NCBI RefSeq assembly: GCF_000143415.4
Contig: NW_003314268.1
Location: 2,243,972 to 2,307,971 of the forward strand
DNA: 64,000 nucleotides
Direction of reading: 5' to 3'
Source: Selaginella moellendorffii
Lineage: Eukaryota; Streptophyta; Lycopodiopsida; Selaginellales; Selaginellaceae
Numbering within the stretch: the first letter of the stretch is position 1; each line of letters opens with the position of its first letter. Made by a program: the position numbers and the translations under genes. Shown here in pieces: positions 45,051-55,550 of this stretch. The notes beneath the pieces are model-generated. The model was given only the letters and a program-made list of their open reading frames with translations. It was not told the origin of the DNA and did no database searches.

Positions 45051-45641
45051 TCTCCCCTGTGAAAGAAACAAGAAACCTTAAGTGTTTGATGACAAGTACA
45101 TAAAAACACAGAGAATTGTGGACCCTCACGCCAAAAACGAGAAAGTTACATCCAGAATCATACGAACAGAAGAGAAATACTGGTTGAAACTGTCAAAGGA
45201 AGAGAAAAGCACAGAGACACGGAAAAAAAAACTCTATGAAAGTGGATAAGCAAAAGCAGAACAAAATGAAAGTAAAGCCACATTCTAAGAACGCTAAAGG
45301 AACAGGGTTTCAAAAATCCAGAGCAAGCAACAGCGCCGCTAGAAAACCTCAGAACTAGCGCTTACCTCACTGTTCTCGCCGATCAGTACCTCGAAATCCA
45401 ACACATTCTTCCAGAATCACAACACTTTGACCGAAAACGCTCGAATCCAGCAAATCGCTCGCTGCCGTCCCGCCTCCTGGGAGCCTGGATTCGCCGGCCC
45501 GCGCGCGAAATATTTGACCTAGCGCTCGCCTCAATTCCCAGCAATGCGATGTCCCCTGTATTGCTGGGATTTGAACGGCCACGATGCGCCACAGCATAAA
45601 CTTCTATTTCTCCAGCGTTTTAGGGTTCTTTCCACAATGTG

Positions 45642-48287
45642 ATGAGACGCTGCCGCTGGCGAGGGAAGGAGGGCAATGTGGTAACCGGTAAGCGCCATTT
45701 CGCGTCGGATGCGTCGATTCCTAGCTCTGGATGTGGATATTTTGATGGAGACGATCGCAAGAGGAGTTTAGAATCTCAGGTAGCTCGACTGGAGCAAGAG
45801 CCCGGGGCGGACAAGTCTCTCTACGCCTCGCTGCTGCAATCCTGTAGGCTGCTGTCGATCGGGAGGCGGATCCATCGCCTGATCGCTCAGCGATGGCTGG
45901 GCGGCGATATTTTTCTCGCGAATCATCTGGTAAACATGTACAGCAGGTGCCAGAGCGTCCAGGAAGCGGTCCAGGTCTTCGAGAAGATCTCTTGCAAGAA
46001 CGTTTTCTCGTGGAATATCATGATCACGGCTTACGTCTTCAATTCCCAGCCGGTGAAAGCTCTTCAGATTTTCAAGAGGATGGATCTGGAAGGAGTGAAG
46101 CCAAATGTTGTGACGTTTGTTGGAGCGGTGGGCGCTTGCTCGGGCATTGGAGAGCTGAGTGAAGGGAGAACGATTCACTCGCGAGTTCTTGCCGAAGTAC
46201 GTCAACTTACTGTTGTTTTGAGCACCTCGCTAATCACCATGTATGGTAAATGCAGTGGCCTGGAGGATGCCCGGCGCGTCTTTGACGGGATGGAGAAGAG
46301 GAACGACGTCTCGTGGAACGCGATGATCAGTGCTTACGCCCAGCAGGGGTGTGGAAGTGAGGCGCTGGAGCTGTTTTGGAGGATGGAGTTTGAGCCAACC
46401 GAAGTTACGCTCGTGAGTGCTCTCGACGCTTGTGCATGCGTGGGTGACTTAGCTCAAGGTAAGAGAATCCATTCTCGTATTACTAGCTCAAGTCTCTCAC
46501 ACATTGTCGACACTGCTCTTGTGAACATGTACGCGAAGTGTGGCAGCCTTGGCGATGCCCGGAGCGTTTTCGGCAGAATGGAGAAAGAGGATGTTGTCTC
46601 GTGGACAGCCATGATCGCGGCATGTGTCCAGCACGGTGAGAGTCTGGATGCTCTGGAACTGTACTGGAGGATGGAACAGGAGGGGATCAAGCCGGACAAG
46701 ATCGTGTTTGTCAGCCTTATCGACGCTTGCTCTTGCCTGGGTGATCTCAGACAAGGCATGGGGGTGCATGAGAGGCTTCACGCCGGTGGATTCGACATAG
46801 ACAACTCGATAGCAAGTGGGCTCGTCAACATGTACAGGAAGTGTGGAAGTCTGACTGGGGCAAGAAGCGTCTTTAACAAGATGGACCGGAACGACTTACT
46901 GTCCTGGAACGCTCTGATAGCCGGATATGCAGAACAGGGGGACAGTCACGAGGCTCTACAGGTTTTCAGGTGGATGGCTTGCGAAGGTGTGAAGCCCGAT
47001 GGAGTCACTTTCAACAGCATCTTTGGTGCATTTTCATCGGCCAGGTTTCTTTGCGAGGGGAAAGCGGTCCATGCCCGGAGTGCTGCTTGCGGCATTGATG
47101 TCCAGACGGTGGGAATCTCGTTAGTTAAGATGTACGGCCAGTGCGGGAGCCTGGATGATGCAAAGGCTGTGTTTTACAAGCTAGCGAGCAAGGATGTAGT
47201 CGCCTGGAGTGCTCTCATAGGTGCACATACCCAGCATGGGCATGGCTTACAGGCGCTTCAACTTTACCAGGGGATGAAGGAAGAGGGTGTGAAGCCGAAT
47301 GATATCACATTTATCACCCTGCTGGATGCCTGTGCGAGTACGGGGCAGCTATCCGCGGGCTTGGAGATTCATGCTGAGATTGTTGCTGCTGGACTCGAGT
47401 CCGTGGGTTTTGTGGCCACCGCTCTGGTCAACATGTATGGCAAATGTGGACAGCTCTCCACTGCCAGGGATATCTTTGACAGGATACAGCCACGAGACGT
47501 TGTTTCCTGCACGGCCATGATCTCCGCATATGTTCTTCATGCCTGTCACCGGGAAGCGCTAGAATTGTATTTCAGACTGGAGCCAGAAGGGATGAAGTCT
47601 GACAGGGTCACGTACTTGAGCGTTCTCGAGGCTTGTTCAAGCCTGACGGCTCTGGAACAGGGAAGGGCCGTTCATGCGAGCATCGTCTCTAGGGGCTTGG
47701 ACTCTGATACGGGACTCAAAAATTCGCTCATCAATTTATATGGCAAATGCGGGAGCCTGAAAGACGCAGAAAGCCTCTTTGACTGCATGCGCTGCAGAGA
47801 CCTGGTCACCTGGAACAGCATGATCACGACTTACTCACACCACGGCCGCGACGAGATCTCGCTCGAGGTGTTTATGCAGATGAAGCTGGATGGCATCCAG
47901 CCAAACGATGTCACGTTCGTCAGCATGCTCTTCGTTTGCAGCCACGCCGGGTTGTTTGAGGATGGCTGCAAGTGCTTTGGCTCCATCACCGCGGACTACT
48001 CCATGGAACTTACGGTGGACCACTACAACTGCGTCATCGATCTGCTTGGCCGGGCAGGCAACCTGGACGAAGCTGAAAATCTCGTCGCCAACTTGCCCGA
48101 GCCTTGCTCAGTGGACTGGATGACACTGCTGGGGGCGTGCAGGATCCACGGTGACGCTGATCGGGCACTGCGTACGGCCCAACGTGTCGCGGAGCTGGAT
48201 CCTGACAGTTTGGCTGGAAAGGTGTTGCTATCAAACATCTATGCAACAGCACGAGATTGGGATGATAAAGGAGAAATCTTTACGTAA
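45642..48287 (+). CDS. PLS-type pentatricopeptide repeat protein, probably mitochondrial
   Basis: Single exon, start ATG 45642 (the codon before it is GTG), 881 aa. The N-terminus (MRRCRWRGKEGNVVTGKRHF) is Arg-rich and acid-poor, fitting mitochondrial import. More than 20 PPR units follow in P-L-S order, with recurring LVNMYGKCGSL, DVVSWTAMI, ACEGVKPDGVTF and HAGLFEDGCKCF phrases. An E-like end follows (EPCSVDWMTLLGACRIHGDA; VLLSNIYATARDWDD). Such proteins bind organelle RNA by one unit per base and direct C-to-U editing or processing. The E region stops after ARDWDDKGEIFT, shorter than usual. A neighbouring frame continues KEKSLRKSSQEGG, hinting at a frameshift or at a natural truncation without a DYW domain. 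Confidence 0.92.
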   Translation: MRRCRWRGKEGNVVTGKRHFASDASIPSSGCGYFDGDDRKRSLESQVARLEQEPGADKSLYASLLQSCRLLSIGRRIHRLIAQRWLGGDIFLANHLVNMYSRCQSVQEAVQVFEKISCKNVFSWNIMITAYVFNSQPVKALQIFKRMDLEGVKPNVVTFVGAVGACSGIGELSEGRTIHSRVLAEVRQLTVVLSTSLITMYGKCSGLEDARRVFDGMEKRNDVSWNAMISAYAQQGCGSEALELFWRMEFEPTEVTLVSALDACACVGDLAQGKRIHSRITSSSLSHIVDTALVNMYAKCGSLGDARSVFGRMEKEDVVSWTAMIAACVQHGESLDALELYWRMEQEGIKPDKIVFVSLIDACSCLGDLRQGMGVHERLHAGGFDIDNSIASGLVNMYRKCGSLTGARSVFNKMDRNDLLSWNALIAGYAEQGDSHEALQVFRWMACEGVKPDGVTFNSIFGAFSSARFLCEGKAVHARSAACGIDVQTVGISLVKMYGQCGSLDDAKAVFYKLASKDVVAWSALIGAHTQHGHGLQALQLYQGMKEEGVKPNDITFITLLDACASTGQLSAGLEIHAEIVAAGLESVGFVATALVNMYGKCGQLSTARDIFDRIQPRDVVSCTAMISAYVLHACHREALELYFRLEPEGMKSDRVTYLSVLEACSSLTALEQGRAVHASIVSRGLDSDTGLKNSLINLYGKCGSLKDAESLFDCMRCRDLVTWNSMITTYSHHGRDEISLEVFMQMKLDGIQPNDVTFVSMLFVCSHAGLFEDGCKCFGSITADYSMELTVDHYNCVIDLLGRAGNLDEAENLVANLPEPCSVDWMTLLGACRIHGDADRALRTAQRVAELDPDSLAGKVLLSNIYATARDWDDKGEIFT

Positions 48288-49292
48288 ATCTAGCCAGGAG
48301 GGTGGGGGGAGGGGAGCCACGCACGAGAGCTCAGGTACTGACGACGCAGTTTTTCGCTTTTCTAACCGAAAATGCGTCTCTTGTTGTAGGTGGAGAGGAA
48401 CCACCGCTCCCGATTTTTAATTTCGCTCCCGGCTCAGCAGCCACGACAAGATGTTTGAGATGCTCTTTGTTTTGTATTTTTCTCGCGACTCACAAGGAGC
48501 AGTTGATCAGATCGGATCGGACAGGAGACATACATTTGTGTCTTCAAATACAAAAGAAGGAAAGAGGTCCAAGGGGGGAGAGAGCAAAGCAGGAGCCAGC
48601 AGCGGCACAGCGGCCAGCTACTTTACTTGTTCGTTCATCCAATCTGGAAAGAGCAGCACCGCCATGGCCACCGGTCTCGAGTAATACTCAAGTAAACTTT
48701 GCTTCACTCTTTCTCGTCCTTGACCCCGTTGCGTGTCTTTGTTAGGAGGCGATTCAACGCCTTGTAAAAATTCGGAATGGAAGACCTCGGAAGCGGTCTC
48801 TTTAAACACCAGTACATGCAGCATCAGCAGCAGCGGCAGCGGCAGCAGTAGTGGTGGCAGGGGCAGAGTCATGTACGTACCCGGACCGACCGACTTATAA
48901 CTGGACAGTTTTACGCAACCATCGCTGTGAAGTAAGGAATTCAACGCTTCCGATTCAAGGAAAGGCTGATCCCGCTGTAAGAGGAAAAGAAAAACAAAAC
49001 AACGATGGCAAGGAATCGACTCTTTTTAAGGTACACTGGCTCAAAGGTGGATGAAGGTAGGAGTATGACAACTCTTTTTCTTGCTTGCCTTGCTTCTCAT
49101 CTTTTTTCTATACATCATGACGGCATTAGTATGTTACATGATTGCATCAATACATGGTCTCATCTAGGAGCTCTCTCTCTCTCTCTCTCTCTCTCTCTAG
49201 TCTAACAAGACGGTTTTTTTTTTTTTTTTGCTCTTTTGGTTTCTTCTTTTTTTTCCAGTTTTCCTCTTGCAGCAGTGGCTGGTGTGAGTAGT
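48288..49292. other. Intergenic region with CT microsatellite
   Basis: No supported gene. A (CT)n tract occupies about 49171-49199, followed by a long T run near 49213-49229. Several short frames are low-complexity (for example a Pro/Leu stretch near 48820). Confidence 0.55.
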
Positions 49293-50687
49293 TTAGGAGC
49301 AACGAGGGTGGAACTGTACCCATTCGAAACGACCAGACAGGGGAACGTCGTTGAAAACATCAAAATTGTACCTGCGTTGCGGAGAGCAAGCACGCACGTC
49401 AAGCACAACCGAACACGTAAACAGAAAAGAACCAAGTAAGAGCGGCAGCCAGGCAACAGAAAATGGGGGGGGGGGCGAGCTTACTTGTCTACAAAACGCT
49501 TGCTGCTGTCATCCTTCTCCTCCACTCCCGCAAAGAACTCCTCGATCTCGTCGCGGGTCGGGGCGCTGGCTGCCACACGGTGACGCCATGCTGGGCCGCA
49601 ATCAGCACCCGAGCGTGGCCTCCTCGCCGTAAGCCTGGAACCGGACGAACAAGGCTGCGGCTTTAATTCCACGACACTGGCCGGTACCGAAGCGCCATCT
49701 TGGCAAGAGACGCTCGACGTTTGGCTACAGAGAAAAGACGAGAAAACACCGCGAAAACTTTGAGAACCGAAAGAACCAACCGCGAGTAAAGCGAAAACAA
49801 AACAAAAAAACTTACGAGCTGGTGGCATACCTCGCAAATAAGACAATGGTGTTGTCACCGCAGCAACTGGAGGGCTCTACCTGCGAAATTAAAGCTCCCG
49901 TGAGACACACATACACAGCCTCGATCAGGAGAGAAAAAAACAAACGATCGAATTGACAGGCAAGCCTTCGCTCATCAATTGGCTCGTTTCTCCCGGCCTT
50001 GTCAAACAAACCAAGGAAAGAAAGCAACGCAAGCAAAGCAAAGCAAATCACCGGAGAAGAGGAACCACGAAACAAAACTCCAAGAACGAGAGAGAGAGAG
50101 AGAGAGAGAGAGCTCACCTCTTTGGTGGTGATGGTGGTGCTCGCTTCCGGGGTGCTGTTGTCCACCAACGAGCTGCTGCGAAGATCGATTGCCTCGGCCG
50201 CTTCTTCCACTCGAGGATGATCCATCAAAGTCGCTGTTTTGTCGTACGAGAAAGACGCCGAATTGCTCCGGGAATGAGCCACGCCAATTGGAACGATCCT
50301 GCTCCTCAGGCATGAATCGCTGTGGGACTCCCGCAAGTGTGGCGAGGAATTGGAGCTAGATCTCTTCGCCCGCCCGAGCTCTTCGTCTTCTTCTTCTTCT
50401 TCGTCTTCTTCTTCCTCGACGACCACCATAGCTTTGCGACTTTCCTGGACAGAGGAACTGTCCACCGTCATCGTTGGCTCCTCGCAAGGATCGTGGAGTT
50501 CTTCTTTCTGCGAATTCTCTTGATCCGGCCGTGGATTCCATGCCTCCTGGCCACCGGAGTCGTCCTCTTTCTTCATGGAGCTCACGGATTTGCAAGCGGC
50601 ACTCTTCGTAGCGCGAGTTCTCACTCCCAGGCACCCCTCGAGCACTGCAACGTCGGCCCTTCTCCGCTTGCGCAAGAATTTTCCCAT
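49293..50687 (-). CDS. KRP: KRP/ICK cyclin-dependent kinase inhibitor
   Basis: Four exons, 50118-50687, 49816-49880, 49485-49724 and 49293-49371, join in phase to give 317 aa. It starts MGKFLRKRRRADVAVLEGCL GVRTRAT, the N-terminal KRP signature. The C-terminus has PTRDEIEEFFAGVEEKDDSS, KRFVDKYNFDVFNDVPLSGR and FEWVQF: the CDI motif that contacts cyclin and CDK in p27/KRP proteins. Between them lie an acidic run (EEEEDEEEEEDEELG) and Ser-rich, probably disordered, regions. KRPs bind CYCD-CDKA complexes in the nucleus and slow the cell cycle. The protein is longer than most angiosperm KRPs (about 190-290 aa). An upstream in-frame ATG would add 26 residues, but family members start at MGK. Confidence 0.92.
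50089..50112 (-). repeat. (CT)n microsatellite beside the KRP intron 1 donor
   Basis: About 12 GA units on the plus strand (CT in the KRP sense). The KRP donor 'gag|gtgagctctctc' leads directly into the array, within 10 bp of the splice site. Confidence 0.9.
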
Positions 50688-53199
50688 GCTCGACCGCCAC
50701 TCGCCGGATCTAGAGCCAGGCTGAGGGAATTGGTGGTCTTCGAGAAGGCTAGCAATAGAGAGCACGCTCGAAAACTATGGCGCCGAGCAAAAGAACGAAA
50801 TCGAGGAGAGCTTTTCTCTGTTCGTAGCCTTTTCTCCTACACAGCTAGCGGAAGAAACAGTGAGAAAAGGTGGATTTGGAGAGCTTGGGAAAAGATCGAA
50901 TTGTCGCCTGGGAAGAGAGAAATGTGAGATCAAAGTAGCACGAACGAGCGAACAGAGCAACGAGGAGAGTCGAGACGAGCGAGAAATTTTTTCGTGCCGT
51001 GGCAGCTTTGCTCTCTCCCTCGTCGTCGTCAATTCTCCTCACTCTTGGCTCTGCGACAAAGCCGCCTTGGCTGTTTCTCAAAATTTGCCTGCCCACGCCT
51101 CGCAGAATTCAGCCGATCCCCAGAAACTCACGAGACACGCCTCGAATTCCACACCCCCACCTCGCCAAAAATTCTCCTTTCCCTCCCTGGATCAAGAACG
51201 AGCTCGATCCAAAACCCTGGAGTGATTTAGCGCCTCCACCTGCCAAAGATTTCCTACGGGAAACACCACACCCCGAGAGATCGCAACGCCGTTCGCTGAT
51301 CTTCCGTAACAGCCACGGAAGAACGAAAGCGCTCCCCCGTCGCGAAATCCCTCCGTTTTCCACAGCGCCCGATATCCCGGATCGCGATCGAAATTCGGCG
51401 GCGCCGCGAGAGATCTGGAGCGCCTGGACCGTCGAGAATGGCGAAGAAGCTCCGCGAGGCTACGCCACCACTGCCGCGATCCCCATCGCTATCGCCATAG
51501 CCGGGAGGGACGAACTCCGTTAATTCGAAAAAGAGCCAAGACAAAAACGGAAACACTACACAATAAAGCTGCTTTGCGTAAGCTCGAATTAAACTGCCGC
51601 AAAGTGCGGGCATCGGACGGTCCGCATGCCATCCACCCCGTTTTACCTTTCACCCGTGAGATCTAACCGATGTCCATCTCCACAAATGGAGGAATGGAAG
51701 AAACCGGAGGGAGTTCCAATGCGTAACTTCTACGTAGACATTCTTTGCTTAGCTTAATCCCCCGGGTCGTTCTCAAGCTATATTGACATTCTTTTTGACT
51801 GCTGGATAAATTTAGCGGCCGTCCACGTGTTATCGGTCAGTATATCTTCCATCGTGGATGGCGACCGGACCATGTGAACAAAGAGATTGTGGCGCTATAT
51901 TAGCGTATGGCGTCGACTACACTCCTTTTTTGCCAGCGGTGGCGGGGAATCTACCATGCCGACGGCGGTGAATATTCCACTGCGTGGGGACCCCACCCCC
52001 ACAGGGAAAGGCTGCCATTTGTTTGTGGAGGACAGGGCGATTTCCGTGTGGTTTCTTACAAGCGATCGCCTGCGCCTGGGAAGAGGGTGCATTTCAATTT
52101 CACCCTGATGTTTTTTAAAGTTTTCCATCACTGGCATGTCACAGCGATCTGATCACAAGAATACAAACACCATGCATCCGTCAATCATGTGCACCTGCAT
52201 ATAATTTACAATAACAATTGATAACGGAGCTAATAAATATGGATAAGTATCCAAATGTATCCTATGATTGTCAAGAAGCACTTCGATCTGTTCCTATTGT
52301 CACAATACTTAGCTATAAGATTGCGTTTACAATCCATTGTATTGTACGCGACTGAAGAGTTATTCTACGTTAGCTAGCCAGATTTTTTAGGTCAAACTGC
52401 TGCATCCACCAACTTTAAAGGTGGATAGCTGGCCACCCAACCAAAAAGCAAATCTGACCGTTCAAACGTTCAAATCGAACCGTTGCTCAGTGCATGTGAG
52501 TGACATCAACCAGCAAAAGCCCACTAGAGTTTGAAGTGAGAGTTTAAAGTGGGAGTAGCTAGAAGAAAAAGAATCCGGGGCATTTTTGGAATCGCCCGAA
52601 TATTTCTTCGTATGAACTTTCAGGCAATGATCTCTGGCATTCATGAATCATGAATCGTAATCCCGGCCATTGGTATTCAATTAATTTGCTGATTCTGTTG
52701 TTGATGTCGCGGAGGAGATCCACGGATCCGGTTTTTTATAAGTTTAAATGCAAACATTGCAATGCAACGCTGCTGGCTGCAAAAGTTTAACTCGTACTCT
52801 TTGTCCGCATGTGAGGGGTCTTTAGGGTGGCGGAACGTTAAAATCTTTGTGGCGCAAATAAATATCGTATAAAACACGTGCCCGTAATACGTATCCGAAT
52901 AATCTCCATGTTGTTGGAGCAACATGCGATGAACAGTCGATTAGATATGCTACAAACCTTTTATATATAAATCTAGGGTTTGCACATGGGGGGGGCATTT
53001 GTTTTCTGGCTTGCCACTTGCAAAAGAAAGTGACGCTGGGGAATCGAAGAATCCTTCATGGATGGAAGATGCCCGTGGAATCGCGAGGAATCCGGACGAA
53101 CAACATGACGCAAGACAAAGAGAGCGTACCAAGGAGGAACCAAGTTTGCTAATGATTTGGAATCAATTTAGGTAGTACTTGCCTTTGCCATCCCTCTTG
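50688..53199. other. KRP upstream region, no supported gene
   Basis: The first ~900 bp probably contain the KRP promoter and leader. A 174-codon plus-strand frame at 50999 opens with GTG and lies in Pro/Arg-rich, GC-rich sequence with no domain, so I do not call it. 51,900-53,000 has short frames only. A palindrome-like 'attcatgaatcatgaat' occurs near 52640. Confidence 0.4.
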
Positions 53200-53310
53200 T
53201 TATATTCGCCAGGAAAGCTCTCCCTTGTGGACACTCGAACCCCCAACCTCCTGGGTGGAATTTTACTGGGCTAAAGCTCGCAGTTTTACCAGTGAGTTGA
53301 GTTCTTGCGC
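53195..53310 (-). repeat. tRNA-derived SINE-like relic
   Basis: On the minus strand, 'caactcactggtaaaactg' resembles a tRNA D-arm/A box. About 35 nt later 'gttgggggttcgagtgtcc' matches a T-arm/B box (ggttcgagt), roughly at tRNA spacing. Stem pairing is imperfect, so it is not a working tRNA. A tail without tRNA resemblance follows, as in SINEs. Confidence 0.55.
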
Positions 53311-53756
53311 ACGAGGCGATGGCAGAGGTCAAAACCTGGGGGTAAACTCGTGCATGAGCTTGTTAACCCGCCAGTGCTACATAGATCATCTAAATCTAGT
53401 GACAACGCTAAATCTTCCCCACGCTGTTTTGTCCGCGGCGCCTGCACTGCTCTGGTCAGTGGTACCACGCTCAGCCAAATTCTTTTTAAAGCCTCTACAT
53501 TTGTCAGCGGCCAGCAACCCGATCGGACACACGAGCAAAAGTGCCGCCTCGCAGCACAGGCCATTTAAAATATGCAAGAAACAAAAAATATAAAAAATAT
53601 AAAAATTGTTGGAATCTCTCGCTTATTAAGCAAGGTCACTCTAAAATCATGCTCCACCTCTTTCGCTTCAATGAAACACGCGCGCGCGCCAAACGTATGG
53701 CGCGCCAATGCGTCCGTTGCTTGCGACGGGATTGATTACTTTAAAAAGTTTCCCAG
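53311..53756. other. Upstream region of LTP-like gene
   Basis: Only short frames with no recognisable domains. 'aaaaatataaaaaatataaaaat' near 53584-53606 is AT-rich and could supply a TATA element, though it is 220-240 bp before the start codon. Confidence 0.4.
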
Positions 53757-53806
53757 CTTCCAGGGGAAACTTATGGATCCCAGCTTCCAGGGAAAACTTA
53801 TGGAAC
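53757..53806 (+). repeat. Tandem 25-27-bp direct repeat before the LTP-like gene
   Basis: The phrase 'agcttccaggggaaacttatgga' at about 53756-53778 is repeated with one base change immediately downstream (to about 53806). The second copy ends about 19 bp before the ATG of the LTP-like gene, so it lies in its leader or core promoter. Confidence 0.8.
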
Positions 53807-53824
53807 TTTAGTTCTTCTTCGGGG

Positions 53825-54169
53825 ATGGAGCTCAGATCTTCGGGTTGGATCTTCGTCCTGCCGCTGCTTCTAATCCTCGTGTTTACGTGCTTGGAAGGAA
53901 CTTCACAGCGCACCGTGGCGGCCGCGAGCGATCGGGCACCGTGTTCCAACGAGAGGATGATTCCCGTGGCTGTGTTTTGCTTGCCTCTGATGGTTCCAAA
54001 CGCGAGCAACTACAGGGAAGCCTTGCCTTTCTGCTGTCGATCCATGGCAAGCCTCAGCCCTGACTGCCTGTGCCTTGTCCTCACCACCAGAGTTCCTTGG
54101 CTTAACCCCGACTTACTGCTGAGCTTGCCAAATCTCTGTCAATTGTCTCTCAGCGACTGCAACCTCTAG
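53825..54169 (+). CDS. Secreted LTP/2S-albumin-like eight-cysteine peptide
   Basis: Single exon, 114 aa, start MELRSSGWIFVLPLLLILVF (ATG 53825), a clear signal peptide ending near CLEGTSQ. The mature part shows the eight-cysteine order C...C...CC...CxC...C...C: PCSNERM, VFCLPLM, LPFCCRSM, PDCLCLVL, NLCQLSL, SDCNL. This is the pattern of the plant lipid-transfer/protease-inhibitor superfamily, which folds into a disulphide-bonded four-helix sack carrying lipids in the apoplast. An extra Cys (FCLPL region) makes the exact pairing uncertain. No C-terminal GPI signal is seen. The frame is open upstream, but the signal peptide fixes the start. Confidence 0.72.
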   Translation: MELRSSGWIFVLPLLLILVFTCLEGTSQRTVAAASDRAPCSNERMIPVAVFCLPLMVPNASNYREALPFCCRSMASLSPDCLCLVLTTRVPWLNPDLLLSLPNLCQLSLSDCNL

Positions 54170-54368
54170 TACAAAAGAAAAAAAAATCAATCCCAAAGCA
54201 TTGTTTGGAGAAAGTTTTGCACTTACTTGGTAGCTGGAAACTGGGATCCATGATCATGATCGCTGACTGTGATCGCAACACCTTCCATCAAAGAAAATAA
54301 AAAACCTGCCAAATATCAAGATCCAAGCTTGCTTGCCTTGAGCGTTTTTTTACTAGCATCGTCGAAGG

Positions 54369-55252
54369 TTATTGCTCTGGAGATTTGCCTTGGATGTGTC
54401 TGTCAAGAAAGGCCTGCGCAGCGTTTCGGAAACGTACATTGACACATTCCAGCGCTGCGTAAGCTTTCATAGTCTCGATAACTGGAGGAGTTAAGATCTC
54501 TGGTAGAAACGAAAGAAGCTTGCGTTAAGCCGATGGAAGTTTCAGATTTGAGGCTCACCTTTTTCTGTCGAAGGCGTGCAGAGGTAGTATAGAGAAACGA
54601 TCGCAGACAAGACCTGTTTTGGTTCTGGATTGGATTAAAAAACGCAGAAATAGAACGGTTTCGTCACTTCACCGTGTTCTCTACGTGGCTTGAGAGGCAT
54701 GCAACGATCAAAGGAATGCCTTCGCAAGAAATGATCATCGAAGCGATTTGAGAGTCTGCGCAAACACGCTCTTTCTTGTTCGGTTTCCTTCAAAGCAGAA
54801 AGAGAAACGAAGCTCAGCTCACCAGGGGAGCAGTTGCAAATTCCACCGATCGCAAACTCAACCAATCTTTCGTTCGGTTCCGTCAAGCAATCCAAGAAAA
54901 GCTCCACAATATTGAGCTGCAAACAAAGTCCAAGAAACAGAATAAGAGAGATCCAGGGAACACACACTTTACCTCTCGAAAGTAGTCATAGTTGAATGGA
55001 TCATACGCAAAATTCGCTAGATGGGCCACGATTTGCTCCTTGGAGCCTGAAACGCAATGTGTATCCACAGTCTCATTATCTCAAATCTGACTCTTACCCT
55101 TCCCTCCTTGGAATCGCGTCACAAGATCCTGGAAAACACGAGATCAAGAACCAATCGCTCCACATTGTCGATGTTCTAACCTGCAAGTACTGCCGCCGCG
55201 GAGTGCCATACCTTCCTTGGCGCTGCTTCTGCCGTTGAGCATCGGTAAACAT
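54369..55252 (-). CDS. ARMC7: ARMC7-like armadillo-repeat protein
   Basis: Start [20 protein letters not shown] (ATG 55252), stop 54369-54371, about seven small exons joined in phase. The protein reads [105 protein letters not shown] and [20 protein letters not shown], ending IQGKSPEQ. Order and wording match animal ARMC7 (about 198 aa in human). ARMC7 is a small armadillo protein linked to the spliceosome in animals; its role in plants is not established. It is divergent to DCL1 with about 300 bp between starts. Confidence 0.9.
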
Positions 55253-55550
55253 AATTTAGGGTTTATCATAAAGCCCTCCTTGTTTGAAACGCTCCTGTCC
55301 TCTTTGTTTGCTAGGGCTGTGGATCCGGGAGCTCGGGCGCCGGCGACGAATGTAGGTGAGTTTCTTGATCCGCCCGGTATCGTGCCGATTCTTACCTCGG
55401 AAGCTGCCAATCGCGTCGCGGCCGGACGCGATCGGCTCCTTCTGATGTAAAAATCGGCGAGCTGGAGCTGGAGGGCTCGTTGGTTCACAGATTTCGTGAG
55501 TTTTCCCCTTAAAATCTTCACCAAAGTTGTCTTAGTTCTACTGCAGGACC
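55253..55550. promoter_or_regulatory. ARMC7/DCL1 shared upstream region
   Basis: A divergent promoter of 298 bp. On the DCL1 side a donor-like 'taggtgagtttc' (GT at 55356) and an acceptor-like 'ctactgcag' (ending 55546) suggest a 5' UTR intron of about 190 bp. Confidence 0.5.

Noticed and set aside
50999-51523. 174-codon plus-strand frame upstream of KRP
   Set aside because: Opens with GTG, Pro/Arg-rich with no domain, and overlapped by equally open frames on the other strand.
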